Shown: piece after piece, positions 45,037-54,567 of the stretch | Numbering within the stretch: position 1 is the first letter of the stretch | How the letters are laid out: each line of letters opens with the position of its first letter | Assembly: GCF_900091595.1 (NCBI RefSeq) | Contig: NZ_FMCW01000012.1 | Span: forward strand, 152,886-216,885 | From: Micromonospora haikouensis | GTDB taxonomy: Bacteria > Actinomycetota > Actinomycetes > Mycobacteriales > Micromonosporaceae | Reading direction: 5' to 3' | Length of the DNA: 64,000 nucleotides | The notes under the pieces: model-generated | The model's database searches: none | Told to the model about the DNA's origin: nothing | What the model saw: the letters and a program-made list of their open reading frames with translations, nothing else | Made by a program: the position numbers and the translations under genes

Positions 45037-46223
45037 CCATCCGGCGGTTGACCAACTCAGAGCGGCCGGCCACCTCCTTCCCGCTCCAGGCGTACGCCTT
45101 CGAGGCGTCCCCGATGCGGGCCGAGCGGGCCGAGGAGTTCCGCAGCTACCTGCCCTACCACGAGGCGACCCGCACTCTGGTCGCCGAGGAGGGCGGCGAG
45201 ACGCTGGCCACCGCGTCGGCCATCCCGATGCGGCAGAACCTGCGCGGGGCGGTGCTGCCGATGGCCGGCGTCGCCGGGGTCGCCACCCACCCGCTGGCGC
45301 GGCGGCGCGGGCACGTCCGGGAACTGCTGCGCCAGCTCCTCGACGAGATGCGCGACGAGGGGCGCCCGCTCACCGCGCTGTACCCGTTCCGCGCCTCGTT
45401 CTACGAGCGCTTCGGGTACGTCGGCCTGCCCCGGGCGCGTACGGCCGTCTTCGCTCCGGCCGACCTGGCCGCGCTGCTGCGCGCGGACCTGCCCGGCGAG
45501 CTGGCCTGGGGCCGCAGCGGCGCCGGGTACGCCGACCACCGCGCCTTCACCGAGCGCTGCCTGGCCGAACGGCACGGGTTCGCGATCTTCCCCGAGACCC
45601 GGGCGGTGCGGCAGCGCGACGACGACGACCGGTGGCAGCTCACCGCCCGCGTCGACGGCGAGACGGTCGGCGTGCTGACGTACCGGATCGACGACCACGG
45701 CGGCGAGCTGGCCGGCGACGACCTGCTGGTCGCCGACCCGTACGCCCGGGCCCTGATCCTGCAGTTCCTCGCCCGGCACGTCGACCAGGTGGAGCGGATC
45801 CGCCTGCGGATCGCAGCGGACGAGCTGCCCGAGCTGTGGCTGACCGACCTGGCCGTGCACGTCGAGGCGCAGGTCGCCCGGCCGGGTTCGTCCGCGCCGA
45901 TGGCCCGGCTGCTCGCGCTCGACGCGCTGGCCGGTCTCCCGGCCGGGCCGGGCCGGGTCCGGGTGGAGCTGACCGGGGACCGGTGGCTCGCCGGCACCCA
46001 TCTGCTCGACGGCGCGACCGGCCGCCTGGAGCTGTCCGGCGACGCCACCGGGTCCGTGCCGGCCGCGACGCTCACGGCGGCCGGGCTCTCCGCCCTGGCG
46101 TACGGGGTGCTGGACCCGGCGGAGGTCGACGTCCGGGGCCTGGGGCGGGTGCCGGCGGACGCCGCCGCCGAGCTGCGCCGCCTCTTCCCCCGCCGTTGGC
46201 CATACCTCTTCGCGGACTTCTAG
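45033..46223 (+). CDS. GNAT N-acetyltransferase, Eis-like
   Basis: 396 residues, ATG at 45033 (ATGA overlap). An N-terminal GNAT domain with acetyl-CoA motif VAGVATHPLARRRGHVRELL, a second degenerate GNAT domain, and a C-terminal SCP2-like domain ending in LFADF, where a free C-terminal carboxylate acts in Eis enzymes. Family members acetylate aminoglycosides or lysines; the substrate here is not known. Confidence 0.9.
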   Translation: MTIRRLTNSERPATSFPLQAYAFEASPMRAERAEEFRSYLPYHEATRTLVAEEGGETLATASAIPMRQNLRGAVLPMAGVAGVATHPLARRRGHVRELLRQLLDEMRDEGRPLTALYPFRASFYERFGYVGLPRARTAVFAPADLAALLRADLPGELAWGRSGAGYADHRAFTERCLAERHGFAIFPETRAVRQRDDDDRWQLTARVDGETVGVLTYRIDDHGGELAGDDLLVADPYARALILQFLARHVDQVERIRLRIAADELPELWLTDLAVHVEAQVARPGSSAPMARLLALDALAGLPAGPGRVRVELTGDRWLAGTHLLDGATGRLELSGDATGSVPAATLTAAGLSALAYGVLDPAEVDVRGLGRVPADAAAELRRLFPRRWPYLFADF

Positions 46224-46284
46224 ACCCTGGCCGCGGCGAGCGGGTGCTGTTTCGCGATCCCGGGGCGCGGGTAGCGTCCTGCGG

Positions 46285-47031
46285 GTGCCGGAGTGGTCGC
46301 AAGCGGGTGGTTGGGGGCTGCTGGCCGGGTCGGCGCTGCTGCTCGGGGCGGCGCTGGGCTGGTTCGTGCCCGTCCCGCGCCGGGTCATCGCGTCGATCAT
46401 GGCCTTCGGGGCCGGGGTGCTGCTCTCCGCCGTCTCCTTCGAGCTGATCGCCGAGGCGCACGAGCAGGGCGGGCTGTTGCCCACCGCGGTCGGGGCGGCC
46501 GGCGGCGCGCTCGCATACACGGGGGCGAACGTCCTGCTGGCCCGGCGGGGCGCGCGGCACCGCAAGCGCTCCGGCGCGCAGCCGTCGGAGCAGGAGGCGC
46601 CCGGTTCCGGATCGGCTATCGCGGTGGGCGCGCTGCTCGACGGGATCCCCGAGTCGGTGGTGATCGGCGCGAGCCTGCTCACCGGCGGCCCGGTCAGCCT
46701 GGTCACGGTCGTCGCGGTCTTCCTCAGCAACGTGCCGGAGGGCCTGTCCAGCGCGGCCGGGATGCGCCGGGCGGGCCGGAGCAGCCGGTACGTCTTCGCC
46801 CTGTGGGCCGGGATCGCGCTGGTCAGCGGCCTCGCGGCGCTCGCCGGCTACACGCTGCTGGGCGGTGCGCCGCCGGAGGTGCTGGCCTCGATCACCGCCC
46901 TGGCGGCCGGCGCGATCCTCGCGATGATCACCGACACCATGGTCCCCGAGGCGTTCGAGGACGCCCACCTGCTGGTCGGCCTGATCACGGTCGCCGGCTT
47001 CCTGACCGCCTTCGCGCTCTCCCACGCCTGA
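46285..47031 (+). CDS. ZIP family metal transporter
   Basis: 248 residues, GTG at 46285. Eight predicted helices with a His/Arg-rich loop (RRGARHRKRSG) between helices 3 and 4. The metal-site helices read LDGIPESVVIG and FLSNVPEGLSS; the His of classic HNFPEG and HEIPHE motifs are replaced, so the metal preference may differ. It could move zinc, iron or manganese. Confidence 0.85.
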   Translation: MPEWSQAGGWGLLAGSALLLGAALGWFVPVPRRVIASIMAFGAGVLLSAVSFELIAEAHEQGGLLPTAVGAAGGALAYTGANVLLARRGARHRKRSGAQPSEQEAPGSGSAIAVGALLDGIPESVVIGASLLTGGPVSLVTVVAVFLSNVPEGLSSAAGMRRAGRSSRYVFALWAGIALVSGLAALAGYTLLGGAPPEVLASITALAAGAILAMITDTMVPEAFEDAHLLVGLITVAGFLTAFALSHA

Positions 47032-47043
47032 GCCAGCGGGACG

Positions 47044-47349
47044 TCAGGGGCGGGGGGAGGTGCGTACCCAGCTCTGCCGCTGCCGGCGGTCCCGGCTGCC
47101 GCCGGTGGCGGCCAGGCAGCGCGGGCAGACGTGGCCCACGGTGTCGGCCTCGGTGAGCACGTCGGTCGAGGAGTAGTCGAAGCGGACGTGCGGGAAGCGG
47201 CGCAGCCTGGTCCGGCTCAGGGGCAGCCCGCACAGGGTCTGGTTCTGCCCGGGCAGCCAGGCGTGCACCTCGCCGCCGGGCCGGCGCACCCCGTCGGGGC
47301 CGGTCTCCTCGCTCGACGCCGCCACCGCCGGGGCGCTGCTGATCCGCAT
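47044..47349 (-). CDS. small protein with Cys-pair motifs, unknown function
   Basis: 101 residues, ATG at 47349. HAWLPGQNQTLCGLPLSR and VGHVCPRCLAATGG supply three Cys and two His that could bind zinc. RFPHVRFDY lies between. The Arg-rich C-terminus (RDRRQRQSWVR) looks nucleic-acid binding. Similar short actinobacterial proteins have no assigned role. It is convergent with the ZIP gene, 12 bp apart. Confidence 0.75.
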   Translation of the reverse strand: MRISSAPAVAASSEETGPDGVRRPGGEVHAWLPGQNQTLCGLPLSRTRLRRFPHVRFDYSSTDVLTEADTVGHVCPRCLAATGGSRDRRQRQSWVRTSPRP

Positions 47350-47376
47350 GCCCCCAGGTTCCCCACCCGGCGCGAA

Positions 47377-48417
47377 CTATCCCGCCGCGACCCCGGCCGT
47401 TGCGGCGGGGGCCCGCCGCGGGGTGTCGACGCTGGCGAGGACGGCGTCCCAGGCCAGTTCGGCGGCGACCGTGCCCAGCCGGAGCGACGGGGAGGGCACC
47501 GTCACCTCGTCGGTCGTCAGGGCGAACAGGGTGTCGCCGTCGGCGATGGTGTGGAAGGGCTGGATCGCCCGGTGCATGGAGCTGTGCACCTGGGTGGCGA
47601 ACTGGGCGAGCTCGGTGTCGGTCATCCGGACGTTGGTGACCACGGCGGTCAGGGTGGTGTTGCCGCCGGCCGGCGCGGGGTCCGGCGTGGCTGCCGCGAG
47701 CAGCTCGGCGTAGTCCTCGGCCGGGTGGCGACGCCGGCCGGTCGCCGGGTCGAGGTTGCCCCGCACGATGCCGCCGTCCCGGTCGACGATCACACCCATC
47801 GCGTTCACCACCGTCAGCACCAGCAGCCGGGCCGCGCCGATGCGGGTGAAGGCCGCACCCTGCCCGCCCCACTCGGCTCGGGTGTTGTCGACCTTGCCGA
47901 CGGTCGCGCCGACCCCCGCGCCGACCCTGCCCACGGCCACCCCGTCGGTGCGTACCGCGCGCAGCCCGTCGGCGCCGAGCTGGGCATCCGGATAGACGGC
48001 GTTGTCCCGGGGGGTGAAGTCGTAGACGACGGCCCCGGACACCACCGGCAGGCTGCCGAAGTCGGTCGCGTAGCCGGCGCGGCGGAGCAGTTCGTCGTAG
48101 ACGCCGGAGGCCGCGGCAAGACCGAAGCTCGACCCGCCGGCGAAGCACAACGCATGGTGGTACGGGAACCCGCCGCTGACGCCGACGGCCCCGCCCCGCC
48201 TGTCCACGGCCGTACGTGCGCCGCCGGGGATGCTGAGCACGGTGACGCCGGTCGGCCCGTCGGGATACTCGGCGGTGCCGATCCCGACGCCGGGCAGGTC
48301 GAACTCGACCCAACCGTCGCCGGCCGCGCCGAGCACGGCGGGTCGCTGCCGGTGGTCGTTGCCGACCGGCGACGTCGTACGCGGCGGGGCGGGGTGGTGG
48401 TCGGACATGAGGGTCAC
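47377..48417 (-). CDS. P1 family (DmpA/S58-like) aminopeptidase
   Basis: 346 residues from a GTG at 48417, with GGAAG upstream; the ATG at 48408 is an alternative. GVSGGFPYHHALCFAGGSSFGLAAASGVYDEL and the probable self-cleavage site AGGNTTLTAVVTN (Thr nucleophile after GGN) are typical. The precursor would split itself into two chains, the new N-terminal Thr acting as nucleophile. It is divergent from a LacI gene 65 bp away. Confidence 0.88.
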   Translation of the reverse strand: MTLMSDHHPAPPRTTSPVGNDHRQRPAVLGAAGDGWVEFDLPGVGIGTAEYPDGPTGVTVLSIPGGARTAVDRRGGAVGVSGGFPYHHALCFAGGSSFGLAAASGVYDELLRRAGYATDFGSLPVVSGAVVYDFTPRDNAVYPDAQLGADGLRAVRTDGVAVGRVGAGVGATVGKVDNTRAEWGGQGAAFTRIGAARLLVLTVVNAMGVIVDRDGGIVRGNLDPATGRRRHPAEDYAELLAAATPDPAPAGGNTTLTAVVTNVRMTDTELAQFATQVHSSMHRAIQPFHTIADGDTLFALTTDEVTVPSPSLRLGTVAAELAWDAVLASVDTPRRAPAATAGVAAG

Positions 48418-48482
48418 CGTCTTCCGTGGGGGGTGTGGTGGTGCCGTGTCCCGGCCGGTGCCCGGTTCCCTAGACTGGGCTG

Positions 48483-49520
48483 ATGCCCCGTCCGGTCACG
48501 CTGCACGACGTCGCGCGCCGGGCGGGAGTCGGCAAGTCCACGGTTTCCAATGTGCTGTCGCGTTCCGGCCGGGTCTCCGAGGCGACCCGGGAGCGGGTCC
48601 GCGCGGCGATGGCGGAACTGGGTTACGTCCCCAACCGCGCGGCCCGGCAGTTGCGGGGTGGCCGCACCGGCATCATCGGGGTCTACGTTCCCGGCGTGCC
48701 GTCCACTTCGGAGTTCTACATGCGGTTCGTCTTCGGCATCATGGAGCGCGCCGCCGCCCGCGACCGGGACGTCACCATCCTGACCGCCTCCGAGCATCGG
48801 TCGCCGCGGGCGCTCGACGGGGTGATCGTGGCCGACCCGCACCAGGACGACGAGTTCGTGGCGGTCCTGATGCAGGGCGGCATGCCGGTCGTGTGCTTCG
48901 AACGGCCCCCGGACGGCATGCGCCCGGAGGTGGTGCTCTGGGCGGACCACCGCCGGGCGCTCACCGGGCTGCTGGACCGGATGGCCGCCGCCGGTGCCCG
49001 GCGTCCCGCCCTGGTGGTGCCGCCGGAGACCGGCGACTGGGCGGCCCAGCTCGCGGCGGGATACCGCGACTGGTGCGCCCGACACGGCGTCGCCACCGTG
49101 GTGGCGCAGCATCCGTGGGTGCCCTCGCCGGCGGAGGTGTCCCGGGCGGTCGCACAGGTGCTCGCCCAGCCGGGGGTGGACGCCCTGGTGTGCGCCTCGG
49201 TGGACACCGCTCCGCTGGCCGTGCAGGTGCTGCACCGGCTCGGCCGCCAGGTCGGGCGGGACGTCCTGCTGGCGAGCGCCACCGAGTCGAGCGCCCTGCG
49301 GCTGGGACAACCGCCGATCACCGCGCTCGACCTGTCGCCGTTGGACGCCGGACGCCGCTGCGCCGACCTGCTCGACGAACTGATCGGTGGCGGCCCGGGT
49401 GGGGTCTACGAGCACCCGGTCCACCTGTGGTGGCGGGACTCCACCCGGGGGTCGGAGCCGGTCACCGGGTCATCCGTTCCAGTGCCTCCTCCATCCGGTC
49501 ACCGGCCTCCACCGGGTTGA
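48483..49520 (+). CDS. LacI family transcriptional regulator
   Basis: 345 residues, ATG at 48483. The N-terminal LacI helix-turn-helix and hinge (TLHDVARRAGVGKSTVSNVLSRSGRVSEATRERV) is followed by a periplasmic-binding-protein-like sensor (GIIGVYVPG ... LDGVIVADP ... ALVCASVD). The last 20 residues are Pro/Ser-rich and overlap the SIP gene tail-to-tail by 59 bp. It probably controls the divergent peptidase, or sugar genes elsewhere. Confidence 0.92.
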   Translation: MPRPVTLHDVARRAGVGKSTVSNVLSRSGRVSEATRERVRAAMAELGYVPNRAARQLRGGRTGIIGVYVPGVPSTSEFYMRFVFGIMERAAARDRDVTILTASEHRSPRALDGVIVADPHQDDEFVAVLMQGGMPVVCFERPPDGMRPEVVLWADHRRALTGLLDRMAAAGARRPALVVPPETGDWAAQLAAGYRDWCARHGVATVVAQHPWVPSPAEVSRAVAQVLAQPGVDALVCASVDTAPLAVQVLHRLGRQVGRDVLLASATESSALRLGQPPITALDLSPLDAGRRCADLLDELIGGGPGGVYEHPVHLWWRDSTRGSEPVTGSSVPVPPPSGHRPPPG

Positions 49521-50373
49521 GCCCGGCCGCGAGGGCGTCCTGGTAGACCTGGTCGAGGAGGGGACGGAAGCGGGCGTAGCGGTGTTCCCAGTCAGCCGCG
49601 TCGGTGCGCCAGTAGCCCACGCAGACGGCGCGGTCGCGGGGCAGGCGGTGCACGGTACGCAGCACGGACCGGGCCTGGCGGCATTCGCCGGCCTCCCCCG
49701 CGACCCAGGCGTAGCCGGGGCCGTCGGGCAGGTTCGTCTCCCGCAGCCGGTCGACGAGGCTACCCGGGCCGTGGCCGTTGCCCACCCCGACCCGTACGTC
49801 GATGTGCACCGTGGGATCGTCAGCGGCGACGGTGAACAGGTCCCGGGCGTCGGCCGTGTCCGGCAGGTCCACCAGCACCCGCACCGGGACGCCGGGCGTC
49901 CGTTCCGCGACGATGCGGGTGGCTGCCGGCAGCCCGGCCAGGTCGGCGGCGAGCACGAGCCACCGGGTGTCCGCCGGTGGGCGGAACCAGGCGCGGCAGC
50001 GCCACAGCAGGAGACCGGCGCCGGCTTCGGCCCGCCGCGCCCAGGACGTGGCGGGGCCGTGGTCGTGCAGGGCGAAGTCGACGGTCAGCCGCGCCGCGAC
50101 CGGGTCGACGGCCCGGATGGAGTAGTTGCGGCCGGTGGGCGGGTGCGGCTCGTCGTGATAGCCCCACACCTCGCCGCGCAGGGTCATCGGCGGCGGGGTC
50201 GGCTCGCCGGGGCGGGGGAAGTAGAGCGTCACCGACTCGTCCGGCACGCCCAGGGCGGGGAAGCGGGCCAGGTCGGGGCCGCCGAGGACGACCCGCTGCA
50301 GGTGCGGGGTCAGTCGCCGGGTCTCGTGCACGGTGGCGGTCCAGAAGCCGGGCCGGGTGAGCGTGTCGGTCAT
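49462..50373 (-). CDS. siderophore-interacting protein (ferric-siderophore reductase, SIP family)
   Basis: 303 residues from the ATG at 50373, overlapping the binding-protein stop (ATGA). The N-terminal FAD domain has GRNYSIRAVDP (residues 108-118); the C-terminal NAD(P)H domain ends WRTDAADWEHRYARF. Such proteins reduce ferric siderophores in the cytoplasm to release iron. It is downstream of the substrate-binding protein, so both are probably iron-repressed. Confidence 0.93.
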   Translation of the reverse strand: MTDTLTRPGFWTATVHETRRLTPHLQRVVLGGPDLARFPALGVPDESVTLYFPRPGEPTPPPMTLRGEVWGYHDEPHPPTGRNYSIRAVDPVAARLTVDFALHDHGPATSWARRAEAGAGLLLWRCRAWFRPPADTRWLVLAADLAGLPAATRIVAERTPGVPVRVLVDLPDTADARDLFTVAADDPTVHIDVRVGVGNGHGPGSLVDRLRETNLPDGPGYAWVAGEAGECRQARSVLRTVHRLPRDRAVCVGYWRTDAADWEHRYARFRPLLDQVYQDALAAGLNPVEAGDRMEEALERMTR

Positions 50374-51419
50374 TTCGCGCTGTACTCCGAGTCGGTGGCG
50401 GGGTCGCCGTCGGCGGCGGCGGCGAGCGCGGGGACGATCCTGTCGAGCACGTACGGCAGGCTCAGCACGGAGGAGAACGCCAGCGCGCCGTTGGCCTCGG
50501 TGCCGAGGAAGACCTCGCGGCGTTGGGTGTGCACGTCGAGCCGGGTGTAGAGCGGGTCGCCGAGCAGGGTGGCCACGCCGGGGTCGGTGGCCGCCTCGGA
50601 CCAGACGGCGACGTCCACGTCCGTCAGGTCGAACCGTTCGCGGCTGATGGTGGCGGACTGGTTGGCGTTGTCGGTGAGCGTGGTGACCTCGGGTGACATG
50701 GTCAGGCCGAGGTCGAGCAGGACCTTCGAGGCGGTGGTCTCGGGGCTGAACAGGTAGTACTGGCCTTCGTACGTGGAGGCGAACACGGTGCGGGCGCCCT
50801 TGAGGCGGGGCTGCGCCCCGGCGACGGAGGCGATCCGCTTCTCCAGGTCGGCGACGAGCGTCTCGGCCTCGGCGCTGCGGCCGGTGATCTGCCCGGCGGC
50901 CCTGGTCATCTGCTGCCACGTCACCGCCCAGCTGCCGTCCCCCGCCGGCTGGGCGACGGTGGGGGCGATCTTCGCGAGCAGGTCGTACTCCTCGCGGGAC
51001 ATGCCGGAGGAGAGCCCGACGATGACGTCGGGGCGCAGCGCGGCGATCTGTTCGTAGTCGAGTTCGGCGCGGGCCAGCACCTCCGGCCTGGCCTCGCCGA
51101 GCCGCTCCCGGGCCCACGGCCAGGTCGCGTTGGGCATGTTGCCGTACCAGTCGCGGATCGCGACGGGCACCTCGCCGAGGGCGAGGAAGTAGTCCTGTTC
51201 CTTGAGGCCGACCACCACGATCCGCTCGGGCTTGGCGGCGATGGTGGTCGTGCCGAAGGCGTGGGTGAGCGTGGTGGGGAACGCGGCGCTGGACGATCCG
51301 GACGTCGTGTCGGCCGGGCCCGCCTCACCTGCGGCGCAACCGCCGGCCACGAGCGTGACGAGGATCAGTGCGGCGGCGGTCAGGAGTGTGCTCAGCCGGC
51401 GTGGGCGGGTGTGTGACAT
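50370..51419 (-). CDS. iron-siderophore ABC transporter substrate-binding lipoprotein
   Basis: 349 residues, ATG at 51419. Lipoprotein signal with lipobox VAGGC (Cys near 28), then a class III binding-protein fold (PERIVVVGLKEQDYFLALGEVPVAI ... LRPDVIVGLSSGMS). It captures ferric siderophores outside the membrane for the FecCD permeases. Divergent from the permease genes across the iron box. Confidence 0.94.
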   Translation of the reverse strand: MSHTRPRRLSTLLTAAALILVTLVAGGCAAGEAGPADTTSGSSSAAFPTTLTHAFGTTTIAAKPERIVVVGLKEQDYFLALGEVPVAIRDWYGNMPNATWPWARERLGEARPEVLARAELDYEQIAALRPDVIVGLSSGMSREEYDLLAKIAPTVAQPAGDGSWAVTWQQMTRAAGQITGRSAEAETLVADLEKRIASVAGAQPRLKGARTVFASTYEGQYYLFSPETTASKVLLDLGLTMSPEVTTLTDNANQSATISRERFDLTDVDVAVWSEAATDPGVATLLGDPLYTRLDVHTQRREVFLGTEANGALAFSSVLSLPYVLDRIVPALAAAADGDPATDSEYSAK

Positions 51420-51465
51420 GGCATTCGATCCTCTGAGGGGCGGCGAAACGAGATTCCCATGGGGC

Positions 51466-51484
51466 TTAGGGTAGGTTTACCTTA
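51466..51484. promoter_or_regulatory. IdeR/DmdR-type iron box
   Basis: TTAGGGTAGGTTTACCTTA agrees with the consensus TTAGGTTAGGCTAACCTAA at 15 of 19 positions. It lies between the divergent uptake genes (starts 51419 and 51522), where Fe2+-loaded repressor would shut off both. Confidence 0.85.
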
Positions 51485-51521
51485 GCCAGCGATGGAACGT
51501 TCCACCATGAAGTGAGTCACA

Positions 51522-52547
51522 GTGTCGGTCGCCACCCCCACCGGCTTACGCCGCCCGCGCCTGCTCGCCGCCGGGCTGCTCGCCTGCGCCCTCGCCCTGC
51601 TGGCATCGATCGCGGCCAGCCTCGTCGTCGGCGCCCTGCCCCTGACGCCCGGCACCGTGCTGCGGGAACTCGTCGCCCGCGGCGACAGCGAGGCGAGCCT
51701 GATCGTCTGGGAGGTCCGGCTACCCCGTACGGCGATCGCGATCTGCGTCGGAGCGGCCCTGGCGCTGGCCGGCGTCCTCATGCAGGCGCTGACCCGCAAC
51801 CCCCTCGCCGACCCCGGGCTGCTGGGCGTCAACGCCGGTGCCGCCGCCGCCGTGGTGGCCGGCATCCTCGTCGGGGTGGCCGGCCAGCGCGGTCACCTCC
51901 TGCTCGCCCTGCTCGGCGCGGGCGTCGCCGCCGGCCTGGTCACCGTCATCGGCGGCACCCGGGGCCCGGGTACGGCCGAGGACGGCCGGCTGGTCCTGGC
52001 CGGCGCGGCCGTCGGCGCCTGCCTGACCGGCGCCGTCGCCGGAGTCACCCTGCTGGACCAGACCGCGTTCGACCGGTACCGCTTCTGGGCCGTCGGCAGC
52101 CTCGCCGACCAGCCGCTGTCAGCCCTGCTCACGGCCGCACCCGCGCTGCTCGCCGGCCTGGTCGTCACCGTGGCCGTGATCCGGCCGCTGGACGTGCTGC
52201 GCTTCGGCGACGACGGCGGCACCGCCCTCGGCGTCAACCCCGGCCGCACCCGGCTGCTCGCGTTGGTCGCCACCACCCTGCTCTGCGGCGGCGCGACCGC
52301 CGTGGCCGGCCCCATCGGCTTCCTCGGACTCGCCGTCCCTCATGCCGCCCGCGCGATCTGCGGCCCCCGGCTCGGGTGGGTCGTCGCCTACAGCGGTCTG
52401 CTCGGCCCGATCCTGCTGATCACCGCCGACGTGCTCGGCCGGCTCCTGGCCCGCCCCGGAGAGATCGAGGTCGCGATCGTCATGGGCGCCATCGGCGCCC
52501 CCGTGTTCATCGCCCTGGTCCGCGCCCGGAGGATCCCCCGACCATGA
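51522..52547 (+). CDS. FecCD family iron-siderophore permease 1
   Basis: 341 residues, GTG at 51522. Ten helices in the BtuC/FecCD pattern: VRLPRTAIAICVGAALALAGVLMQALTRNPLADPGLLG is the family hallmark, and GPIGFLGLAVPHAAR forms the ATPase-contacting loop. It forms a heterodimer with the next gene. Confidence 0.94.
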   Translation: MSVATPTGLRRPRLLAAGLLACALALLASIAASLVVGALPLTPGTVLRELVARGDSEASLIVWEVRLPRTAIAICVGAALALAGVLMQALTRNPLADPGLLGVNAGAAAAVVAGILVGVAGQRGHLLLALLGAGVAAGLVTVIGGTRGPGTAEDGRLVLAGAAVGACLTGAVAGVTLLDQTAFDRYRFWAVGSLADQPLSALLTAAPALLAGLVVTVAVIRPLDVLRFGDDGGTALGVNPGRTRLLALVATTLLCGGATAVAGPIGFLGLAVPHAARAICGPRLGWVVAYSGLLGPILLITADVLGRLLARPGEIEVAIVMGAIGAPVFIALVRARRIPRP

Positions 52548-53566
52548 CCACCGCCCCCACCAGCGGTCCGGGCCGACGCACGCTCCGTCGGCAGACCCGC
52601 CGCGCCACCCTCGCCTGCGTCGTCGTGCTCGCGCTCAGCGCCGGCCTGGCCGTCGCCGCCCTGGCCAGCGGCCGGTACGCCACCCCGCTGCACGACCTGT
52701 GGCCGGCGCTGACCGGGGGCGGCGACCCCGGCCTGCGGTTCGTCCTGTTCGAGCTGCGGCTGCCCCGGATCGGCACCGCGCTCGCCGTCGGGGCGGCCCT
52801 CGGCGCGGCCGGCGCCCTCTTCCAGAGCGCCAGCCGAAACCCCCTCGGCAGCCCCGACATCGTCGGCTTCACCGTCGGCGCGGCCACCGGCGCGCTCGTC
52901 GTCCTGCTGGTCCTGCACGACACCCGGCTCACCCCGGCGGTGGGCGCGGTGCTCGGCGGTGCCACCGTCGCCGCGGCGGCGCTGCTGCTCGGCGGGACCG
53001 GGCAGCGCCTCATCCTCGTCGGAATCGGCCTGTCCGCCCTGCTCACCTCCGTCAACGCGTACCTGCTGACCCGCGCCGAGGTGACCGACGCGCAGAACGC
53101 CGCCGTCTGGCTCGTCGGCAGCCTCAACGGCAGCGGCCACCACCTGCCGCTGCTGCTCGGCGCGCTCGCCGCGCTGCTGCCGCTCTCCGTGCTGGCGGCC
53201 CGGGGGCTGCGGCTCATCGAGAACGGCGGGGACAAGGCACTGAGCCTCGGCGTACCCGTCCGCCGGCAACGCCTCACCGCGACGGCCCTGGCGGTCGCGC
53301 TCACCGCCGTCGGTGTCGCCGGCGCCGGACCGGTCGGCTTCGTCGCGCTGGCCGCCCCCCACCTGGCCCGCCGGCTCACCCGGGTCGCCGCCCCCCTGGT
53401 GACCACGAGCGCGGCGCTCGGCGCCGCCCTGCTGCTCGCCGCCGACCAGCTGGCCCAACGACTCGTCCCCGGGCAACAACTGCCCGTCGGCGCGGTCACC
53501 GGCGTCCTCGGCGGCGGCTACCTCGCTCTCGTCCTGGCCTGGACCTGGCGGGGGAGGCCCAGGTGA
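52544..53566 (+). CDS. FecCD family iron-siderophore permease 2
   Basis: 340 residues, ATG at 52544 (4-base overlap). Same fold and hallmark as permease 1 (LRLPRIGTALAVGAALGAAGALFQSASRNPLGSPDIVG; GPVGFVALAAPHLAR). It has a basic N-terminus (GRRTLRRQTRRATL) before helix 1. Confidence 0.94.
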   Translation: MTTAPTSGPGRRTLRRQTRRATLACVVVLALSAGLAVAALASGRYATPLHDLWPALTGGGDPGLRFVLFELRLPRIGTALAVGAALGAAGALFQSASRNPLGSPDIVGFTVGAATGALVVLLVLHDTRLTPAVGAVLGGATVAAAALLLGGTGQRLILVGIGLSALLTSVNAYLLTRAEVTDAQNAAVWLVGSLNGSGHHLPLLLGALAALLPLSVLAARGLRLIENGGDKALSLGVPVRRQRLTATALAVALTAVGVAGAGPVGFVALAAPHLARRLTRVAAPLVTTSAALGAALLLAADQLAQRLVPGQQLPVGAVTGVLGGGYLALVLAWTWRGRPR

Positions 53567-53609
53567 GCCGCCCCCGTCCCGCACCGCACCCGCCGCCCCG
53601 GAGGCAACC

Positions 53610-54431
53610 ATGACCGCCCCGCCCGCGATCGAGCTGGACTCGGTCACCGTCGGCTACGACCGCCGAACCGTCTGCCGCGACGTCTCCCTGCGGGTCGCCG
53701 AGGGAAGCTTCACCGTCTTCATCGGACCGAACGGGTGCGGCAAGTCCACCCTGTTGCGCACCGTCGCCCGCGTGTTGCGGCCGACCGAGGGCCGGGTCGC
53801 CGTCCTCGGCCGCGACGTCCGCGGCTACAGCCGGCGGCAGTACGCCCGCACCGTCGGGCTGCTCCCCCAGGGCATCGAGGCACCGGCCGGGATGACCGTC
53901 ACCGACCTGGTGCTGCGCGGACGACACCCACACCGATCGCCGCTGAGCCGGTGGACGGCGCAGGACGAACAGGCGGTCAGCTCGGCCCTGGACGTCACCG
54001 GGACCACCGGGTTCGGCGACCGGGTGCTCGCGGAACTCTCCGGTGGTCAGCGGCAACGCGCCTGGCTGGCCATGCTGCTGGCGCAGGACACCCCGATCCT
54101 GCTGCTCGACGAACCGACCACCTACCTCGACATCGCCCACCAGTACGAGGTCCTCGACCTGCTCGCCGACCTGCACGCCGGCGGCCGGACCGTGGTCGCC
54201 GTCCTGCACGACCTCAACCAGGCGGCCCGCTACGCCACCGACCTGGTGGTGCTGCGCGACGGCCACGTCGCCGAGACCGGTCACCCGTCGACGGTGCTCA
54301 CCCCGGACCTCGTCGCCGACGTGTTCGGGCTGCGCTGCCGGATCATGCCCGATCCGGTGACCGGCACGCCCGCGGTGTTCCCCGAGCCCTCCCGTCCCCG
54401 CCCGACCGGTCCCGCGCCGGCGGGCGGGTGA
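53610..54431 (+). CDS. iron-siderophore ABC transporter ATPase (FepC-like)
   Basis: 273 residues, ATG at 53610 with GGAGG upstream. Walker A GPNGCGKST, signature ELSGGQRQRAW, Walker B ILLLDEPTTYLD, H-loop VLHDLNQAARYA. The length and DLNQA motif fit the FepC/FecE branch. Last gene of the plus-strand iron uptake operon; it powers the FecCD pair. Confidence 0.95.
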   Translation: MTAPPAIELDSVTVGYDRRTVCRDVSLRVAEGSFTVFIGPNGCGKSTLLRTVARVLRPTEGRVAVLGRDVRGYSRRQYARTVGLLPQGIEAPAGMTVTDLVLRGRHPHRSPLSRWTAQDEQAVSSALDVTGTTGFGDRVLAELSGGQRQRAWLAMLLAQDTPILLLDEPTTYLDIAHQYEVLDLLADLHAGGRTVVAVLHDLNQAARYATDLVVLRDGHVAETGHPSTVLTPDLVADVFGLRCRIMPDPVTGTPAVFPEPSRPRPTGPAPAGG

Positions 54432-54567
54432 CCAGGCGACCGGCACGGCACCGGCCGTCGCCGACGTAGCTCCCCGGCCCCGACGTCGCCGGACCGGCGG
54501 ACGGCATCCGGTCGACATGCCCGTTCGACGCGCCGGCCGACGGCATCCGGGCCGCCGCCCGGGAGGC

